Shown: one piece after another, positions 5,701-7,596 of the stretch
How positions within the stretch are numbered: position 1 is the first letter of the stretch
Layout of the letters: each line of letters starts with the position of its first letter
From: Planctomycetota bacterium
GTDB lineage: Bacteria > Planctomycetota > Planctomycetia > Gemmatales > Gemmataceae
Assembly: GCA_018970845.1 (NCBI GenBank)
Contig: JAGWVO010000173.1
Coordinates: 1-7,596, forward strand
Reading direction: 5' to 3'
Length of the DNA: 7,596 nt
The notes under the pieces: generated by a model
The model's input: the letters and a program-made list of their open reading frames with translations, nothing else
Databases searched by the model: none
Told to the model about the DNA's origin: nothing
Position numbers and translations under genes: made by a program

Positions 5701-6628
5701 CCCGCAACTCCCGGCCCGTGAGGCTCAGAAACACCGATTGCAGGTCGGACGCGCGAACCTCGAGGCTCGCCGGCCTGATTCCCGCGGCGATCAACCGCTC
5801 CACCACCGCGGGGGCGCGCGCCGCGGGTTCGGGGCATTCCAGGCGGAACCCGCCCGGCTCGTTGGTCCAGGTTCCCATGGCCTGGCTCGCCATCGACTCG
5901 GCCAGGTCGGAGGGCACCGGCCCGCAGGCTGCGCGAATCGTGCCCGGCATGCGGCCAAGCAGCGAGTGGAGCGTGTCGCAGGCGATGAGCCCGCCATGAT
6001 CCATGATCGCCAGCCGGGGGCACAAAGCCTCGACCTCATCGAGGTGATGGCTTGTGTAGACGATGGTTCTCCCTTGCCCGTGAAGGTCTCGGATCCGCGA
6101 AAACAGCAGCGCCCGCGACTGGGGATCCACCCCCACGGTCGGTTCGTCCAAAAAAAGGATGTCGGGTTCGTGCGCCAGCGCCACGGCAAGGTTGAGCCGG
6201 CGAAGCATGCCCCCCGAGTAGGTTCCGGCCGGCCTGTTGGAGCAGGTGGCCAAGCCAAGGGCTTCGAGGATTTCCATGGCTGACCGGTCGAACGAGGTTC
6301 CCTTCAGGCCAAAAAGGGAGCCGAAAAACCGCATGTTTTCCAATCCCGTCATGGCCGGGTAGAGTGCCGTTTCCTGCGGAGCCAGTCCGATCCGCCTTCG
6401 CAAGTCGGCGCTATCCCGACCCAGTTCACGCCCATCCACGATGACCCGGCCGGAAGTGGGAGACCGGAGCCCTGTCAGCACCGAAACAAGCGATGTCTTC
6501 CCCGCGCCGTTGGGCCCCAGCAACCCGAACAATTCTCCTGTGCCGATTGTCAATGAAATCCCGGAAACGGCCTCCCTGGCACCCGAACCGGCGCCATGAA
6601 CCACCCGAATATTGTCCAGCTCAATCAT
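5693..6628 (-). CDS. ABC transporter ATP-binding protein (311 aa)
   Basis: The ATPase subunit driving the adjacent ABC-2 permease on the cytoplasmic face. All motifs are intact: Walker A GPNGAGKT (38-45), Q-loop Gln85 in APQE, signature YSGGM (137-141), Walker B ILFLDEP (157-163) with catalytic Glu162, D-loop around GVDPQSR, and switch His194 in YTSHHLDE. Residues from about 225 to 311 form the C-terminal extension common in ABC-2 exporter ATPases (DrrA/NatA/CcmA type). The start at 6628 is set by GGAGG four nt upstream and by MIELDNIRVVHG, the usual first strand. The frame remains open upstream to 7357, but that part is antisense to the repeat gene and has no domain character. It is the first gene of a three-gene operon, and its stop lies inside the permease gene. 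The operon promoter should lie in the 102-bp gap shared with the divergent gene. Confidence 0.95.
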   Translation of the reverse strand: MIELDNIRVVHGAGSGAREAVSGISLTIGTGELFGLLGPNGAGKTSLVSVLTGLRSPTSGRVIVDGRELGRDSADLRRRIGLAPQETALYPAMTGLENMRFFGSLFGLKGTSFDRSAMEILEALGLATCSNRPAGTYSGGMLRRLNLAVALAHEPDILFLDEPTVGVDPQSRALLFSRIRDLHGQGRTIVYTSHHLDEVEALCPRLAIMDHGGLIACDTLHSLLGRMPGTIRAACGPVPSDLAESMASQAMGTWTNEPGGFRLECPEPAARAPAVVERLIAAGIRPASLEVRASDLQSVFLSLTGRELRDG

Positions 6629-6730
6629 GTATCCTCCGGAAATCTCATGATAACCTAAGAAACATGATGTAATTTGATCCAATCCCTTGCGCTTCGGCCG
6701 ATGGATTTCCCTTTCCCAAGGAGTCTGGAA
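6629..6730. promoter_or_regulatory. Divergent intergenic region between the ABC operon and the repeat-protein gene
   Basis: These 102 bp separate two divergent genes and must hold the operon promoter, and probably that of the plus-strand gene as well. The part around 6640-6680 is AT-rich compared with the flanks. On the minus strand TTGGAT is followed at roughly the right distance by TTAGGTTATC, but neither hexamer is close to consensus, so no exact promoter is called. Both ribosome sites are good: GGAGG for the ATPase gene and AAGGAG (6718-6723) for the plus-strand gene. Confidence 0.4.
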
Positions 6731-7333
6731 ATGAACTGGTTGAGCTTGGCAGTTGCCGGCGGTTTGCTTGCATTCCGCCTCGTCGAGGTGCAAGACCAGC
6801 CTCGCCCTCCGGAAGGCAGGCCGGGCGAGCCTCGCCCTGAGGGTCGCCGCCCCGATCAGCCTCGCCCGCCGGAAGGCAGGCCGGGCGAGCCGCGCCCTGA
6901 GGGTCGCCGCCCCGATCAGCCTCGCCCACCGGAAGGCAGGCCGGGCGAGCCTCGCCCTGAGGACAAGGAGATGGCCGAGCGTCAGGAACGGGCTCGTCAA
7001 CAGGTGAATCGCATCCAGGAGGAGATGGAAAATCATGCCAAGGCTCTTCGTGAACTTGGCGAAAAGCTGATGCGCGCAAATCGCGAGATGGCCGAAGCGG
7101 GTGGTTCTCCCTGGCAATGGCGAAGCCGGGGAGCGGCGCCTCAAGGCGGGCCCGGAATGCCTGGCGCCGGATTCGGATTTCCTTCCCGAATCAACCCGCC
7201 GGGCGCGCAGCCGGGTGCCAATCCCATTGGTTCCGGACTGAATCCGGATGCCGCCCGCCGGTTTGAACAACTGGAGCGCCGTCTCGATGAGGTGATGAAA
7301 AGGCTTGATCAAATGAGCCGCGAAAAACGATAA
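6731..7333 (+). CDS. Pro/Arg-rich tandem-repeat and coiled-coil protein (200 aa), hypothetical
   Basis: No known family is recognised. The N-terminus MNWLSLAVAGGLLAFRL is hydrophobic and may be a signal peptide or membrane anchor, though it lacks the usual basic residues before the hydrophobic core. Residues 22-77 are a low-complexity segment of the 20-residue unit DQPRPPEGRPGEPRPEGRRP, present twice plus a third copy of 16 residues. Residues 78-125 (from DKEMAERQ) are highly charged with heptad-like spacing, a likely coiled coil. A Gly/Pro-rich linker (126-171) follows, then a second short coiled coil (172-200, with FEQLERRLDEVMKRLDQM). The start at 6731 is chosen for AAGGAG 7 nt upstream; in-frame ATGs at 6674 and 6701 lack ribosome sites and would precede the hydrophobic segment with extra polar residues. 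It is divergent from the ABC operon and followed by a strong terminator. A structural or envelope-associated role is possible but unproven. Confidence 0.75.
   Translation: MNWLSLAVAGGLLAFRLVEVQDQPRPPEGRPGEPRPEGRRPDQPRPPEGRPGEPRPEGRRPDQPRPPEGRPGEPRPEDKEMAERQERARQQVNRIQEEMENHAKALRELGEKLMRANREMAEAGGSPWQWRSRGAAPQGGPGMPGAGFGFPSRINPPGAQPGANPIGSGLNPDAARRFEQLERRLDEVMKRLDQMSREKR
6794..6961 (+). repeat. 60-bp tandem repeat, 2.8 copies, inside the coding sequence
   Basis: Copies run 6794-6853, 6854-6913 and 6914-6961 (partial). The period is exactly 60 bp, so the frame is kept, and each copy encodes the same 20 residues. The differences I see are all synonymous: GAC/GAT (Asp) at the unit start, CCT/CCG/CCA (Pro) at the sixth codon, and CCT/CCG (Pro) at the thirteenth. 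Each unit also has an internal half-repeat of about 30 bp (QPRPPEGRPG versus EPRPEGRRP). The DNA contains the palindrome GGGCGAG-C-CTCGCCC, perfect in copies 1 and 3 and with one mismatch in copy 2, so hairpins can form. Confidence 0.95.
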
Positions 7334-7372
7334 GCCTGCCAGAAGCCAGCCCATCAAGCGTTTGTTGGGAGT

Positions 7373-7401
7373 TCGCCGGGCGCAAGCCCGGCGATTTTAT
7401 T
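7373..7401 (+). terminator. Intrinsic terminator after the repeat-protein gene
   Basis: TCGCCGGGC (7373-7381) and GCCCGGCGA (7386-7394) form a perfect 9-bp GC-rich stem closed by a GCAA (GNRA-type) tetraloop and followed by TTTTATT (7395-7401). It lies 39 nt after the TAA of the plus-strand gene. The T-tract is only on the plus-strand side, so it should stop plus-strand transcription only. Confidence 0.88.
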
Positions 7402-7596
7402 GGTATCCGAATCAGATTTTTTTGGCCAGGTCCTTGGGGGCGCTCACCGGACCGGGGATACCTATTGCAGGCTACAAATTCATTGAACTGTTGAAACCGC
7501 TTTCGCTGCGAACGGCTCGGGTGAACAACTGGACTTCAAGGCCAAGGTCGGGATTCCTGGCGTAATCAACCCGCAGACGCCTAAGAGCCCTGAACG
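7402..7596. other. Unassigned right end; possible partial gene or remnant
   Basis: No gene can be assigned here. Two overlapping frames run in from the right edge and read like protein. On the minus strand, 40 codons from 7594 end in TAG at 7474-7472 (with LRRLRVDYARNPDLGLEVQ, then FTRAVRSESGF). On the plus strand, 36 codons after a TGA at 7479-7481 contain GSGEQLDFKAKVGIPG and no start codon. Both have similar third-position GC (around 60 percent, lower than the neighbouring genes), so coding strand cannot be decided. A T7 run at 7417-7423 has no hairpin before it. The stretch could be the 3' end of a minus-strand gene, a decayed gene, or a repeated non-coding element. Confidence 0.35.

Noticed and set aside
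4801..5721. Plus-strand open frame (306 codons) opposite the permease gene
   Set aside because: Antisense shadow without membrane segments, motifs or a ribosome site.
6794..6961. CRISPR array
   Set aside because: The 60-bp units are directly joined with no unique spacers, and they encode an in-frame peptide repeat.
6629..7357. Upstream 243-codon extension of the ABC ATPase frame
   Set aside because: It is antisense to the repeat-protein gene and its own repeats simply mirror the 60-bp DNA repeat. The ATPase fold and a strong ribosome site begin at 6628.

Overview
The window looks like planctomycete chromosome. This rests on GC-rich coding sequence and two genes of the DUF1559 family, which carry a type IV prepilin-like N-terminus and are greatly expanded in Planctomycetes. 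One of them is complete and ends with the H-x9-DG motif. Small Cys-anchored lipoproteins sit beside them, as is common in that phylum. I cannot name the genus.

Region 1 (about 1-2266, all minus strand). In transcription order there is a 148-aa carboxypeptidase-regulatory-like lipoprotein (2266-1820), a 213-nt gap with a small perfect hairpin, a complete DUF1559 pseudopilin-like protein (1606-581), a 56-aa lipoprotein (543-373), a strong terminator-like hairpin (359-313), a promoter-like AT-rich stretch, and the first 52 codons of a second DUF1559 protein running off the left edge. The two DUF1559 genes share a nearly identical stretch of about 100 bp at their 5' ends.

Region 2 (2349-3245, plus strand). 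A single gene encodes a histone-deacetylase-superfamily enzyme with all zinc ligands and the catalytic His pair and Tyr. It has the HQGNG variant typical of class IV (HDAC11-like) proteins. It diverges from the lipoprotein gene across 82 bp and converges with the next operon, leaving only 2 bp between the two stop codons.

Region 3 (6628-3248, minus strand). This is a tightly coupled three-gene operon: ABC ATPase, ABC-2 type permease (8-nt overlap), and a galactose-1-phosphate uridylyltransferase-like nucleotidyltransferase (1-nt TGATG overlap). The ATPase and permease should form one exporter. The co-translated uridylyltransferase suggests a link to sugar-nucleotide metabolism, but nothing in the window names the exported substrate.

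Region 4 (6731-7596). A divergently transcribed gene encodes a 200-aa Pro/Arg-rich and coiled-coil protein. It carries an in-frame 60-bp tandem repeat whose copies differ only at synonymous sites, and it is followed by a very good intrinsic terminator with a GCAA tetraloop. The last ~195 bp contain no gene I can assign, although open frames on both strands run into the right edge.

No tRNA, rRNA, CRISPR array, insertion sequence or phage gene was seen. I did not find a clearly new multi-gene system. The most distinctive items are the synonymous-only tandem repeat, the exporter/uridylyltransferase coupling next to a convergent deacetylase, and the unassigned right end.
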